Assembly (NCBI GenBank): GCA_003140235.1
Contig: PLJN01000041.1
Location: 161-38,839 of the forward strand
Reading direction: 5' to 3'
DNA: 38,679 nucleotides
From: Acidobacteriaceae bacterium
GTDB lineage: Bacteria > Acidobacteriota > Terriglobia > Terriglobales > Acidobacteriaceae
Made by a program: the position numbers and the translations under genes. Shown piece by piece: positions 7,586 through 15,894 of the stretch. Numbering within the stretch: the stretch's first letter is position 1; each line of letters begins with the position of its first letter. A model generated the notes under the pieces. That model made no database searches. It had not been told where the DNA came from and saw only the letters and a list, made by a program, of their open reading frames with translations.

Positions 7586-8857
7586 GTGATTGTCCGGCCT
7601 GCGAAAAACATTCTCGGCTCGCTGCGGCTGCCGGGCGATAAATCGATTTCTCACCGCTATGCCATGCTGGCAGGAATCGCCCATGGCGTCACGCGTCTCG
7701 CCAAGTTCTCCACCGGCGCCGATTGTGCCAGCACACTGAGTTGCCTGCGGCAGCTTGGCTGTACGGTCCGCAGCGAGAACGGGGCCGTTGAAATTGAAGG
7801 CAGCCCGCACTGGCGCCAGCCCGCTGAAAGTCTGGATTGCGGGAATTCCGGCTCGACCATGCGAATGCTCTCCGGCTTTCTTGCCGGGCAGGATTTTGAA
7901 TGCCATCTCCATGGGGATACTTCACTGTCCCGCCGCCCGATGGGCCGCGTGATGGCTCCCTTGCGCCTGATGGGGGCCGAGATCACTGGCGCCGAAGGTG
8001 ATCGTCCGCCGCTGCACATTCGCGGAGGAAAACTGCGCGCCATCGAGTACACAACGCCCGTAGCCAGCGCGCAGGTCAAATCCGCTGTCCTGTTTGCTGG
8101 ACTGTTAGCAGACGGAGAGACCACGGTCGAAGAACCAGTCAAAACACGCGATCACACCGAGCAGGCGCTGCGCGCCTTCGGAGCTGAACTCTCACGCCAG
8201 CGGAACCGCATGACGATTTGCGGCGGCCAAAAGCTTCAGGCCATCGAGGCCGCTGTCCCCGGAGATATTTCTTCCGGGGCGTTCTTTCTTTGCGCGGCTG
8301 CGATCTTTCCTGAGTCCAATCTGGTGCTTGAGGACCTGTTGCTGAATCCCACGCGCGCTTCGGTGCTGGATGTTCTTACGATGCTGGGAGCGCGCATTTC
8401 TGTGATCAATCTCGACAACCGCCACGGCGAGCTTGTTGGGACGGTGAAGGTCGAACACGGCACACTCAAGGGAGCCACGATCCAGGGCGCGCAGTCAGTT
8501 GCGCTGATCGACGAACTTCCAGTACTGGCCGTGATCGGGCCGTATACGCGAGACGGAATCGAAATCCGCGACGCCAAAGAGTTGCGCGTAAAAGAATCAG
8601 ACAGAATTGCCCTGGTCGTAAAGAACCTGCGGGCCATGGGCGCAGAGTGCGAAGAGCGTGAGGACGGCCTGCGCATTGCCGGACAGCAAAAGCTGCACGG
8701 CGTCGAGATCGACTCCGGCGGTGATCATCGTATCGCCATGGCTTTTACCGTGGCAGCGTTGGGCGCCGAAGGTGAAAGCACAATCAACGGCGCGGAGTCC
8801 GCGCGTATTTCCTTTCCCGAGTTTTTTGAGATGCTGGAAGGCGTCGTCGAGCGATAG
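7586..8857 (+). CDS. aroA: 3-phosphoshikimate 1-carboxyvinyltransferase (EPSP synthase)
   Basis: AroA transfers the enolpyruvyl group of PEP to shikimate-3-phosphate, the sixth step of the shikimate pathway to aromatic amino acids. The 423-residue length is normal. Signature motifs are intact: LRLPGDKSISHR (PEP and S3P binding Lys), CGNSGSTMRMLSGFLAG, SAQVKSAVLFAGLLADG, TRDHTEQALRAFGA, and the C-terminal IRDAKELRVKESDRI and DHRIAMAF. The start is GTG at 7586, with GGAG eight bases upstream; the nearby ATG at 7572 is out of frame. The gene stands alone between divergent and convergent neighbours. Confidence 0.95.
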   Translation: MIVRPAKNILGSLRLPGDKSISHRYAMLAGIAHGVTRLAKFSTGADCASTLSCLRQLGCTVRSENGAVEIEGSPHWRQPAESLDCGNSGSTMRMLSGFLAGQDFECHLHGDTSLSRRPMGRVMAPLRLMGAEITGAEGDRPPLHIRGGKLRAIEYTTPVASAQVKSAVLFAGLLADGETTVEEPVKTRDHTEQALRAFGAELSRQRNRMTICGGQKLQAIEAAVPGDISSGAFFLCAAAIFPESNLVLEDLLLNPTRASVLDVLTMLGARISVINLDNRHGELVGTVKVEHGTLKGATIQGAQSVALIDELPVLAVIGPYTRDGIEIRDAKELRVKESDRIALVVKNLRAMGAECEEREDGLRIAGQQKLHGVEIDSGGDHRIAMAFTVAALGAEGESTINGAESARISFPEFFEMLEGVVER

Positions 8858-8917
8858 CAGCCCATGCGTGACAAAAATTATATCGGGATGCGAAGAGGTT
8901 CTCAAAATCAGGCATCA

Positions 8918-10219
8918 CTAACACACCAGACTCTCACGAGAAAGCTTAAGGCCGTCCAAATTTCCCAGAACAGTGACGGCAATTTTTTCCGGCTGGAAGA
9001 GTTCGTTGGACATTTCTGCAATCTCTTCTGCCGTGACGGCTTCGATCTGGTCGATGGTTTCATCCAGACTAAAGAAACGTTGAAAGTACATTTCCTGCCG
9101 GGCCAGATTGGACATTCGAGAAGTGCTCGATTCCAGGCCCAGCATCAGGCTGCCCTTTAACTGGTCTTTGGCGCGACGCAGTTCCTCGGCGGGCATTGGG
9201 CCTGCTTTCAGTTCGCGAAATTCTGCCAGGACTGAATCCACCACTTTGGGCGTGGACTCCAACGACGTTCCGGCACAGACTGTCAGGCAGCCGGTGTCGC
9301 GATATGGATTGAGGTCACTGTAAATGCTGTAGGCCAGTCCCTGCTCTTCACGGATCTTCTGAAACAAGCGTGAACTCATTCCTCCGCCCAGCACAGTGTT
9401 CAGCACATAAGAAACGTAGCGCTTTTCGTGCGAGATAGGATGTGAGGGAACTCCCATGCAGAGCTGTACTTGCTCCAGTGATTTCTTGTTGCGTGTAATC
9501 ACGCGGGGCGTAATCGCCGGCGCCGGCTGGTGAAAGCCGTTGGGCACGCGTGCCAGTTCAGCAAAACGGGCTTTGATCAGGTCAACAAATTTGCGGTGGT
9601 TCAGGTTGCCTGCCGCGGAGATGATCATGTTATTCGGCGCAAAGCGCTGCCGGTAAAAATCGAGTACGTTGTCTTGTTCAAAGGAGCGCACGGTTTCTTT
9701 GGTGCCCAGAATCGGCTTGCCCAGAGCGTGGTCCTTCCAGAAACTCTGAGTAAAGATTTCGTGGATGAGGTAATCAGGATTGTCCTCGTCCATCTTGATC
9801 TCTTCCAGAATCACGCCTTTTTCGCGGACAATGTCTTTGGCATGGAATACAGGGTTGAGAATAAGGTCGCTCAGGATATCAATAGCCACTGGCACGTGCT
9901 CGTCCAGCACCTTGATGTTGAAGCAGATGGTCTCTTTGCCGGTGAAGGCGTCAATGTTGCCGCCGATGGAATCGACCTCGCGTGCAATTTGTTTTGCGGA
10001 GCGGCTGGTGGTCCCTTTGAAGACCATGTGCTCCACAAAGTGGGAGATGCCGTTGCGCTCGGCAACTTCGTCCCGTGAACCGCTCTTCATCCAGATACCG
10101 ATGGAAATGGACCGGATGTGGGCCATCTCCTCGCTGATCACGGTCAGACCATTGGGCAGGACTTCGCGCCGTATGTTGCGCGGTTCATTGACCGGACGTT
10201 TGAGTGCAGTAGCTGACAT
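8918..10219 (-). CDS. M16 family zinc metallopeptidase (processing-peptidase-like)
   Basis: This 433-residue insulinase-family peptidase has an intact inverted zinc motif HFVEH at residues 60-64 and the distal glutamate in ILEEI about 76 residues later. The C-terminal half has the paired M16 domain (GVPSHPISHEKRYVSYVLNTVLGGGMSSRLFQKIREEQGLAYSIYS). There is no signal peptide, so it is predicted cytoplasmic and resembles the PqqL/YmxG-type bacterial homologues of mitochondrial processing peptidase. The ATG at 10219 has AGGAG nine bases upstream and is preferred over the in-frame start at 10261. It converges on aroA. Confidence 0.93.
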   Translation of the reverse strand: MSATALKRPVNEPRNIRREVLPNGLTVISEEMAHIRSISIGIWMKSGSRDEVAERNGISHFVEHMVFKGTTSRSAKQIAREVDSIGGNIDAFTGKETICFNIKVLDEHVPVAIDILSDLILNPVFHAKDIVREKGVILEEIKMDEDNPDYLIHEIFTQSFWKDHALGKPILGTKETVRSFEQDNVLDFYRQRFAPNNMIISAAGNLNHRKFVDLIKARFAELARVPNGFHQPAPAITPRVITRNKKSLEQVQLCMGVPSHPISHEKRYVSYVLNTVLGGGMSSRLFQKIREEQGLAYSIYSDLNPYRDTGCLTVCAGTSLESTPKVVDSVLAEFRELKAGPMPAEELRRAKDQLKGSLMLGLESSTSRMSNLARQEMYFQRFFSLDETIDQIEAVTAEEIAEMSNELFQPEKIAVTVLGNLDGLKLSRESLVC

Positions 10220-10365
10220 TTTGCTCCTGGTTAGATTCTCACATAGTTCTCTTGGTCGCACAGTAAATATATGGTGTTTAGTTTCAATGACTTACCCCAG
10301 AACCTCGGTTTCTGAGGAAATGGCCGCTGAAGCTGTAAAATTGACCTTGGAAGGGTTGTAGAAGC

Positions 10366-11457
10366 ATGGCTGAGATCGAGCAAACCGGACTTCTGGGCCT
10401 TGATTTTCAAGAGCTTAGCGGGGTTGTGCAAAAACACGGCCAGCCGGAATATCGGGCAAAACAGCTCTTTGAGGCCCTTTATCCTCAGAGGATCAGCAGC
10501 CTGGATGCTATTTCCACTCTTCCCAAGCAGTTCCGGGTAGCCCTTCAAGAAGAAGGTTTGGAAATCCGCCGTCCGGTCATTGAAAAGACCTTTCGCTCCA
10601 CCGACGGGACCATCCGTTATCTGGTCGCGATGCCTGACGGTGAGACCGTGGAAACGGTTTGGATGCCCGAGGGCGACGGCGGAGAAGCCGGCGACGGCAG
10701 CAGCGCCGACGAAAGTGACTGGCAGCGCGCGACCATCTGCGTCTCCAGCCAGGTTGGCTGTGCCGTCAACTGCCAATTCTGTCTCACGGCCGCGCTGGGA
10801 GTGAAACGCAATCTGAGCGCTGGCGAGATTGTTGGCCAGATCACCGCTGTGCTTCAGGAACATTCGGTTGATCTGGAGCGCCAGCGGGTGAATATTGTTT
10901 TCATGGGGATGGGCGAGCCCTTCCTGAACTATCCGCAATTCATGAAAGCGGTGCGGCTGCTGGTGGAGGGCGTGGGTTTTCCTGAATCCCGTATGACGGT
11001 TTCCACTTCCGGCATTGTGCCGCGCATACACGATTTTGGCGGCGAAGCGGTCCGGCCCAAACTGGCTATTTCGCTGAACGCACCGAACGAGGAAATTCGC
11101 ACAAGCATCATGCCTATCACTCGCAAATGGGGACTCGATCTGCTCATGCAGGCCGCGCGAGAATTTCCGCTGCGCAACCGCGAGCGGATCACGTTTGAAT
11201 ACGTTCTGCTCGACGGAGTGAATGACAGTGCGAACCACGCGCGGCAGCTGGTTGAACTGGTCCGCGGAATTCGCTGCAAAGTGAATTTGATCGCGCTGAA
11301 CCCTGGTCCGGACATTCCTTTTGGAACTCCGGCCGAGTCCGCTGTGCAGACATTCCAAAGCGTGCTGGTGCAAGCTGGCATTCCGGCGTTCGTTCGACGT
11401 CCGCGTGGGCGCGATATCTACGCTGCCTGCGGGCAGTTGAAGCGAACCGCGGGATAA
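10366..11457 (+). CDS. rlmN: 23S rRNA (adenine2503-C2)-methyltransferase RlmN
   Basis: RlmN is a radical SAM enzyme that methylates C2 of A2503 in 23S rRNA and A37 in some tRNAs. The radical SAM cluster motif is at Cys132-Cys136-Cys139 (GCAVNCQFC), followed by NIVFMGMGEPFLNY. The methyl-carrying Cys is in the C-terminal YAACGQL (about residue 355). ITFEYVLLDGVND and LIALNP are further family motifs. The 363-residue length includes a short acidic, glycine-rich insertion (about 102-117) before the cluster, which many homologues lack. The ATG at 10366 was chosen because MAEIEQTGLLGLDFQEL matches the N-terminal helical domain. Confidence 0.95.
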   Translation: MAEIEQTGLLGLDFQELSGVVQKHGQPEYRAKQLFEALYPQRISSLDAISTLPKQFRVALQEEGLEIRRPVIEKTFRSTDGTIRYLVAMPDGETVETVWMPEGDGGEAGDGSSADESDWQRATICVSSQVGCAVNCQFCLTAALGVKRNLSAGEIVGQITAVLQEHSVDLERQRVNIVFMGMGEPFLNYPQFMKAVRLLVEGVGFPESRMTVSTSGIVPRIHDFGGEAVRPKLAISLNAPNEEIRTSIMPITRKWGLDLLMQAAREFPLRNRERITFEYVLLDGVNDSANHARQLVELVRGIRCKVNLIALNPGPDIPFGTPAESAVQTFQSVLVQAGIPAFVRRPRGRDIYAACGQLKRTAG

Positions 11458-11469
11458 GGGAATTCTTTC

Positions 11470-12486
11470 TCATGCGAACAGTCTCAACTGCGCCGGGCCG
11501 CGAGTTACGGACATAACGCCAGTTTTGCGCTGTTCGCCTCGTCCTCCGATGCCATATTTCTCGCAATACTTTTTCATCAGAGCGGAGATTCGCTTACGGT
11601 ACTCCGCTGGAAGAAAGGCGCTGCCGGCGTAGCGTTTTTGGTACAGCGAAACCAGCTCCGGGAAGCTCTCTTTCAAAAACGGCATGAATACCTTTGCCGA
11701 GCACGGTTTCAGAAACAGGGAATTGGCGAACACCGATTTCGCTCCGGCAGCGGCCGCTGCTTGCACCACTTTCTCCAGGTCGGCGGGAGAATCGGTGATT
11801 GCCGGCAGTACCGGCGCACAGTTTACGCTGACGTGCACTCCAGCCTTCGCCAGCGCCTGCACGGCCTTGAGACGCAAATCAGGACGCGGCGCTCGCGGCT
11901 CCAGGAGTCTTGCCAAATCGTTGTTTACTGTCGTGACTGTCATGTGAATCGTCAAATGGTTGTGTTCCGAAATCGTCTTCAGTAGATCCAAATCGCGCAC
12001 AATCAGGTTGGACTTGGTGACCAGTCCGATCCTAAGTCCGCTATGCTGCGCGAACTCTTCCAGAAGCGCGCGCGTGATTCCAAACTTTCGCTCCGCCGGC
12101 TGATACGGATCGGTCGCGGTCCCAATGGCAATGCTCTCTCCGGCGCGGACTTTTTTCAGTTCACAGCGCAGCATCGCTCCGGTGTGCTGCTTTACGAATA
12201 TCTTGCGCTCGAAATCGAGACCGTCGCGCAGTTCCATGAATTCGTGTGTGTAGCGCGCATAGCAGTACTTGCAGGCAAATTCGCATCCTCGATAGGGGTT
12301 GATGGTCCAGGCAAACGGCATACGCGGTGAGGCGCAGCGGCAGAGCACGGACCGATTGTCGAGCGTCAGGTACTCGACGTTGTGGCCCGCGTCCAGGGCT
12401 TCGCCTTCGGCGGCAAGTTTTGCAATCCCGACCAGCCGTGCGCCGGGCTCGATTTGGGGGAAGAGAGAAACAGCCGGGTGGTCCAT
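11470..12486 (-). CDS. Radical SAM protein of the SplB-related Rv2578c/PA0069-like family
   Basis: This 338-residue protein carries the radical SAM motif CEFACKYC (Cys68, Cys72, Cys75) within INPYRGCEFACKYCYAR, typical of the Rv2578c/PA0069 family related to spore photoproduct lyase. It continues with IGTATDPYQPAERKF, LVTKSNLIVRDLDLL and HMTVTTVNNDLARLLEPRAP. The family's substrate is not established. Relation to SplB is by architecture and does not show DNA-repair activity. The ATG at 12486 follows AAGGCG; the in-frame extension to 12624 crosses the promoter and was rejected. A TTGACA/GATAAT promoter with a palindrome lies immediately upstream, giving a very short 5' leader. Confidence 0.88.
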   Translation of the reverse strand: MDHPAVSLFPQIEPGARLVGIAKLAAEGEALDAGHNVEYLTLDNRSVLCRCASPRMPFAWTINPYRGCEFACKYCYARYTHEFMELRDGLDFERKIFVKQHTGAMLRCELKKVRAGESIAIGTATDPYQPAERKFGITRALLEEFAQHSGLRIGLVTKSNLIVRDLDLLKTISEHNHLTIHMTVTTVNNDLARLLEPRAPRPDLRLKAVQALAKAGVHVSVNCAPVLPAITDSPADLEKVVQAAAAAGAKSVFANSLFLKPCSAKVFMPFLKESFPELVSLYQKRYAGSAFLPAEYRKRISALMKKYCEKYGIGGRGEQRKTGVMSVTRGPAQLRLFA

Positions 12487-12503
12487 AATATTCGCCTTTT
12501 GTT

Positions 12504-12528
12504 CGCTATTATCTTCTCGATAATAGCG
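12504..12528. repeat. Perfect 10-bp palindrome (candidate operator) in the radical SAM promoter
   Basis: CGCTATTATC (12504-12513) and GATAATAGCG (12519-12528) are perfect inverted arms around TTCTC. The palindrome lies between the divergent radical SAM and beta-helix genes and overlaps the spacer and -10 box of the minus-strand promoter. This is the position expected for a repressor binding site. The cognate regulator is not identifiable from the window. Confidence 0.6.
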
Positions 12529-12536
12529 ATTGTCAA
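12508..12536 (-). promoter_or_regulatory. Sigma-70-like promoter for the radical SAM gene
   Basis: On the minus strand a perfect TTGACA (12536-12531) is followed by a 17-nt spacer and GATAAT (12513-12508), five of six matches to the -10 consensus. Transcription would start near 12501, about 15 nt before the ATG at 12486. The perfect palindrome at 12504-12528 overlaps it. Confidence 0.65.
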
Positions 12537-12557
12537 GGCGGCTGTTAGACTCCCCCC

Positions 12558-13730
12558 ATGAGGCCGTTTTCGTTGAAGATCGCTGGCGTGGCCATCCTTT
12601 TCGCCGCTGCCAGCGCGCTGGCACAGAGCGTGCAATACGCCAACCGCTTTCCCGGCACTGACCTCGGAGAAAAGATCTCGCAATGTATGGCCGCTCTTCC
12701 GGCCAAGGGCGGCGTTTGCGATGCCCGCGATTTCTCTGGTGATCAAACCGCCGCTGCTGGCTTCACCGTGGGAACAAACGGCAAGCCAGTCGAGCTGATG
12801 CTGGGACCGGTCACTCTCACGGTTGGGAAAACCATTCACGTGCAAGCCAAAAGCTCCATTGTCGGCATGCCTGCCGCCATGGGGATTGGTACTGACCAGT
12901 CTCCAACAGTCATCAAAGCCGCTGACCGCAGTGCGCTGAGCGCCGTGGTGCAGATCGATGGACCGCTGTCCGTACTGCAAGACCTGACTGTGGACGGGAA
13001 CCGTAAAAACGCTCCCGCCGGCGGAATCGCAATCCTAGTCAGCAAAGCCAACCGCGTGGAGATGTTCCGCGTGACCGCGCAGAATGCTCCGCGCTATGGC
13101 ATTGAGATTTACTCCAGCGACCAGAACGAATCGTGTTGCGCTAAGTTGTCAAAGATCATGGCCATTGCCAACGGTGCGGCTGGCCTGCATATCGCAAATA
13201 CCGCGGACGTAATGGTGTCCGTGTCAGAATTTGAAAACAACGGCACGTTCGGCATTGAGCTCAACAATGCGCCTACCACCCGGATCGAACACTCCGACGT
13301 CGGCGGCAACTTGGGCGACGGAATCAGGATCTACGGCTCGGCGGCTTCTCCGTTGCAAAGCAACCGGCAAATTATTGTCGGCAATCAATTCGGCAACAAC
13401 GGCCAGCATGACATCAACGTGATTGGCTCTGTCGGACAAAAGCATGTTTCCGGCGGCCATCTGATCTCATCGAACGAATTCATCGGCAGCGACAAGCGGA
13501 GTGCCGGCTACGATGCCATCCACATCACCAACAGCGAAGACAATAACATTACCGCCAACAACTTTTCCGATACGCGCGCTCATCCCTTCCGATCATGCGT
13601 AACCATCGCCGGCGACCGAGAAACCAAAGACCTGGTCACCGGGAACTTTTGTCGCGCGACCAATGCGGCGATATCCGCCTTCATTGGGACGGCCAACACA
13701 GTGTTTTCGGCCAATCAACCAGCCAAATAA
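12558..13730 (+). CDS. Secreted right-handed beta-helix (pectate-lyase-like fold) protein
   Basis: This 390-residue protein starts with a signal peptide (MRPFSLKIAGVAILFAAASALAQS). The segment VQYANRFPGTDLGEKISQCMAALPAKGGVCDARDFSG is the usual opening of pectate-lyase-superfamily proteins of this phylum. It then carries beta-helix repeats such as VLQDLTVDGNRKN, GIEIYSSDQNES, GLHIANTADVMVSVSEFENNG, FGIELNNAPTTRIEHSDVGGN and ISSNEFIGSDKR. Such folds often bind or cleave polysaccharides, but no catalytic signature is recognisable. The ATG at 12558 is preferred because it directly opens the signal peptide. It is divergent from the radical SAM gene and converges on the AhpD-like gene. Confidence 0.8.
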   Translation: MRPFSLKIAGVAILFAAASALAQSVQYANRFPGTDLGEKISQCMAALPAKGGVCDARDFSGDQTAAAGFTVGTNGKPVELMLGPVTLTVGKTIHVQAKSSIVGMPAAMGIGTDQSPTVIKAADRSALSAVVQIDGPLSVLQDLTVDGNRKNAPAGGIAILVSKANRVEMFRVTAQNAPRYGIEIYSSDQNESCCAKLSKIMAIANGAAGLHIANTADVMVSVSEFENNGTFGIELNNAPTTRIEHSDVGGNLGDGIRIYGSAASPLQSNRQIIVGNQFGNNGQHDINVIGSVGQKHVSGGHLISSNEFIGSDKRSAGYDAIHITNSEDNNITANNFSDTRAHPFRSCVTIAGDRETKDLVTGNFCRATNAAISAFIGTANTVFSANQPAK

Positions 13731-13736
13731 CAACGT

Positions 13737-14267
13737 TCATCCGAGGTCAGGTTCGCACAGGAACGTTTCGTTGAACCGGTTGGTGAAATTGGCAACGCAC
13801 ACCGTCAGCGCAATTTCAACGATCTGTTCTTCTGAGAAGTAATTCCGCAGCCCCTCCAGATCGCCATCGCACATGGTCGTGGACGCGCGGGTGATTTTAT
13901 CGGCAAAAAGAATCACCGCTTTTTCCTGGTCATTGAACAATTTGCTGCGATGATAATGGGTGAGCGCCTGAATCTGCTCGTCCGTAATTCCAATCCGCTT
14001 CGCCGAAGCGGTATGGGCCTTGGTTCAATACTCGCAGCCATTCACCAGGGACGTTTTGAGGTAAGCAAATTCCTTCAGTTTCTGCTCCACGGTCCCGGGG
14101 CCAGTGATGGCCGCGTAGAACGGGAGGAAATTCTTCAACACTTCGCCCTTATGAGCCATGGTGCCAAAGAAGACCGGAATCTTTCCGAATTTTGCTTTCA
14201 TGCCTTCAAAAATCGGCTTCAACTCGGCCGAAGCTTTTTCTTCAGGTAACGGTTTCACTGCTGACAT
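13737..14267 (-). CDS. Carboxymuconolactone decarboxylase/AhpD-like protein, candidate selenoprotein (in-frame UGA)
   Basis: Read through one UGA at 14027-14025, the frame encodes 176 residues of a CMD/AhpD-family protein: MSAVKPLPEEKASAELKPIF at the start, VNGCEY-UGA-TKAHTASAKRIGIT in the middle, FNDQEKAVILFADKITR and FSEEQIVEIALTVCVANFTNRFN at the end. The UGA replaces the second Cys of the CxxC motif. In characterised AhpD this is the peroxide-attacking residue, with the His four residues later, which is kept here. Both halves are in the same frame and both match the family, so this is not a frameshift. A SECIS-like hairpin follows the UGA. AGGAG precedes the ATG. Selenocysteine is the favoured reading; a Cys-to-stop mutation is the alternative. 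No sel genes are in the window. Confidence 0.75.
13995..14011 (-). promoter_or_regulatory. Candidate bacterial SECIS hairpin after the in-frame UGA
   Basis: On the minus strand the sequence CCGCTTC-GGC-GAAGCGG forms a perfect 7-bp stem with a 3-nt loop. It starts 13 nt after the UGA at 14027-14025, placing the loop at about +21. Outer CCAA (just after the UGA) and UUGG (just after the stem) could add four pairs. A short stem with G in the first loop positions at this distance fits known SelB-binding elements. The hairpin lies within the coding sequence, as bacterial SECIS elements do. Confidence 0.6.
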
Positions 14268-14289
14268 GTTGTTTTCTCCTTTGAATAAA

Positions 14290-14410
14290 GCAATTGGCAA
14301 TTAGCAAATAGCAATTAGCCAAATCACTCGTCACTCGCATTTTTCAATCTCTGCGACTCTGCGTACGCCTCAGTAAAACGCTCTGGCTAATTGCCAATTG
14401 CTAATTGCTA
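14290..14410. repeat. Imperfect inverted repeat of AATTGC/GCAATT units
   Basis: The gap between the AhpD-like gene and the M16 gene upstream of it contains clustered GCAATT units at 14290-14320 and AATTGC units at 14385-14410. GCAATTAGCC (14311-14320) is a perfect inverse of GGCTAATTGC (14385-14394). The array could fold into a long hairpin with a 64-nt loop or act as a transcription stop for the M16 operon. No T-tract is visible. Confidence 0.5.
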
Positions 14411-14415
14411 CTTTT

Positions 14416-15894
14416 CTATTTCTGCTGAATACTTATGTCAATCGTCGTCACTTTCCCAAACGTCGACAGATCGCGATCAAAGTCTTTCTTGTTGCCCACG
14501 ACCAGCACGGCGAATTTCTCCGGATGAATATATTTCTTCGCCACGCGGTTCACATCCGCGACTGTGACTTTCTCAATCCCGGCGCGGTAGCTTTCCAGAA
14601 AGTCGGCGGGATATCCGTAGAATTCATACGCCATACGCTCGCCCAGAACTTTGTCCTTGGAATCCACCGAGAAGATGAATGAATTCAGCATGGTGTCCTT
14701 GGCTTTTTTCAGTTCGGCTTCGGTGACCTGGCCTTGCATCAGGTCGAGGATTTCCTTCTGCAGGGCTTCGATCGCGACGGCGGTGCTGCTGCTCTTGGTG
14801 CCCATGGCTACGCGGAAAATACCGGGATGGTCGAATGAACTGCCAATGCCGCCGCCTACGCTGTAGGCCAGGCCCATCTTTGTGCGCAGACGCATGTTCA
14901 AGCGTGACGACGACCCGCCGCCAAACAATTCATTCATGGTTTCAATGGCGTAATAGTCCGGATTGCTGCGCTCAATGCCCAGCGTGACCATGCTGATCTC
15001 GCTCTGATTGACGTCATTCTTTTCGATCAGATAAATCCCCGGGGCCGCAGGGTGGGGCGCGAACTCCGGCTTGGGAACAGGAGTGCCTTGCGGAAGCGCG
15101 GCGAACGCTTCGCGCAGTTTGCGTTCCATGTCCGCTGAGTCAAAGTCGCCGCTGATGCCCAGGATCATATTGTTGGGCGCCACCGTGCGCTTGTGGCGCT
15201 CGAGCAAATCGTCGCGGGTGATGGCGGCAATGGTCGCGTATTCCGCCGAGCGGGCGTACGGACTGTCCGCGCCAAACGCCAGCTTGGACGATTCGCGTGA
15301 CACGATGGCGTTGATGTCATCATTGCGGCGCTTGATGCCTGTGTTGATTTGTTTCTTCGCGAGATCGATTTTGTCCTGACGGAATTCAGGGTGCTGCAAC
15401 ACGTCCAGCACTACGGTGAATACCTGATCAAAGTCTCCCTTCAACGACGACCAGGAAAGGGAAGTGGAATCAGCGCCGGCGCCGGCCTCAACCTGGGCGG
15501 CACGCGTTTCGAGAAAGTCGTCGAGTTGATCGCCGGTCTTTGTTTTGGTCCCGCCGGTGCGCCAAGTTTCGGCATAGATGCCGCTCAGGCCGATTTTCGC
15601 CGCGGGATCGTCACGCCGGCCGCCGCGAATGCGAATCACGCCGTCAATCAGCGGCAACTCGTGGTCTTCCTGAAGAAACAGCACCATACCGTTAGGCAGC
15701 GCCACACGCCGTGGCGCCTGAGGATGAAACGCACGAAGCGGCGGAATGGGAACTTGTTTCCATCCGGCTTGATCGGCTTTGGGCGCAGGCTTGGGCGCTG
15801 GTTTGTTTGCCTGGGCCATAAGGGAGACCGACGACAGGGAGAGTGACATCAGCAGAGCAGCACAGAGGACCGACAATTGCTTAAGTGATTTCAT
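14416..15894 (-). CDS. M16 family protein lacking the zinc motif (non-catalytic partner)
   Basis: This 492-residue protein has a signal peptide (KQLSVLCAALLMSLSLSSVSLMAQ) followed by a Pro/Lys-rich segment. Both M16 halves are present (VALPNGMVLFLQEDHELPLIDGV; IETMNELFGGGSSSRLNMRLRTKMGLAYSVGGG). The position of HxxEH instead reads SGIYAETWRTGG, so zinc cannot be bound in the usual way. Proteins of this type normally pair with an active M16 subunit, like the alpha subunit of mitochondrial processing peptidase. The active gene lies directly upstream with its stop overlapping this ATG (TAATG), supporting a two-subunit periplasmic peptidase. Confidence 0.9.
   Translation of the reverse strand: MKSLKQLSVLCAALLMSLSLSSVSLMAQANKPAPKPAPKADQAGWKQVPIPPLRAFHPQAPRRVALPNGMVLFLQEDHELPLIDGVIRIRGGRRDDPAAKIGLSGIYAETWRTGGTKTKTGDQLDDFLETRAAQVEAGAGADSTSLSWSSLKGDFDQVFTVVLDVLQHPEFRQDKIDLAKKQINTGIKRRNDDINAIVSRESSKLAFGADSPYARSAEYATIAAITRDDLLERHKRTVAPNNMILGISGDFDSADMERKLREAFAALPQGTPVPKPEFAPHPAAPGIYLIEKNDVNQSEISMVTLGIERSNPDYYAIETMNELFGGGSSSRLNMRLRTKMGLAYSVGGGIGSSFDHPGIFRVAMGTKSSSTAVAIEALQKEILDLMQGQVTEAELKKAKDTMLNSFIFSVDSKDKVLGERMAYEFYGYPADFLESYRAGIEKVTVADVNRVAKKYIHPEKFAVLVVGNKKDFDRDLSTFGKVTTIDISIQQK

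Noticed and set aside
10288-10361. 24-residue plus-strand ORF before rlmN
   Set aside because: There is no ribosome site and no recognisable sequence; the 146-nt gap otherwise holds only a weak 5-bp hairpin.
14025-14300. Two separate small genes (14025-14300 and 13737-13940) in place of one AhpD-like gene
   Set aside because: They are in the same frame, each covers a complementary half of one family, and the intervening codons also match the family, so one gene read through UGA is the simpler view.
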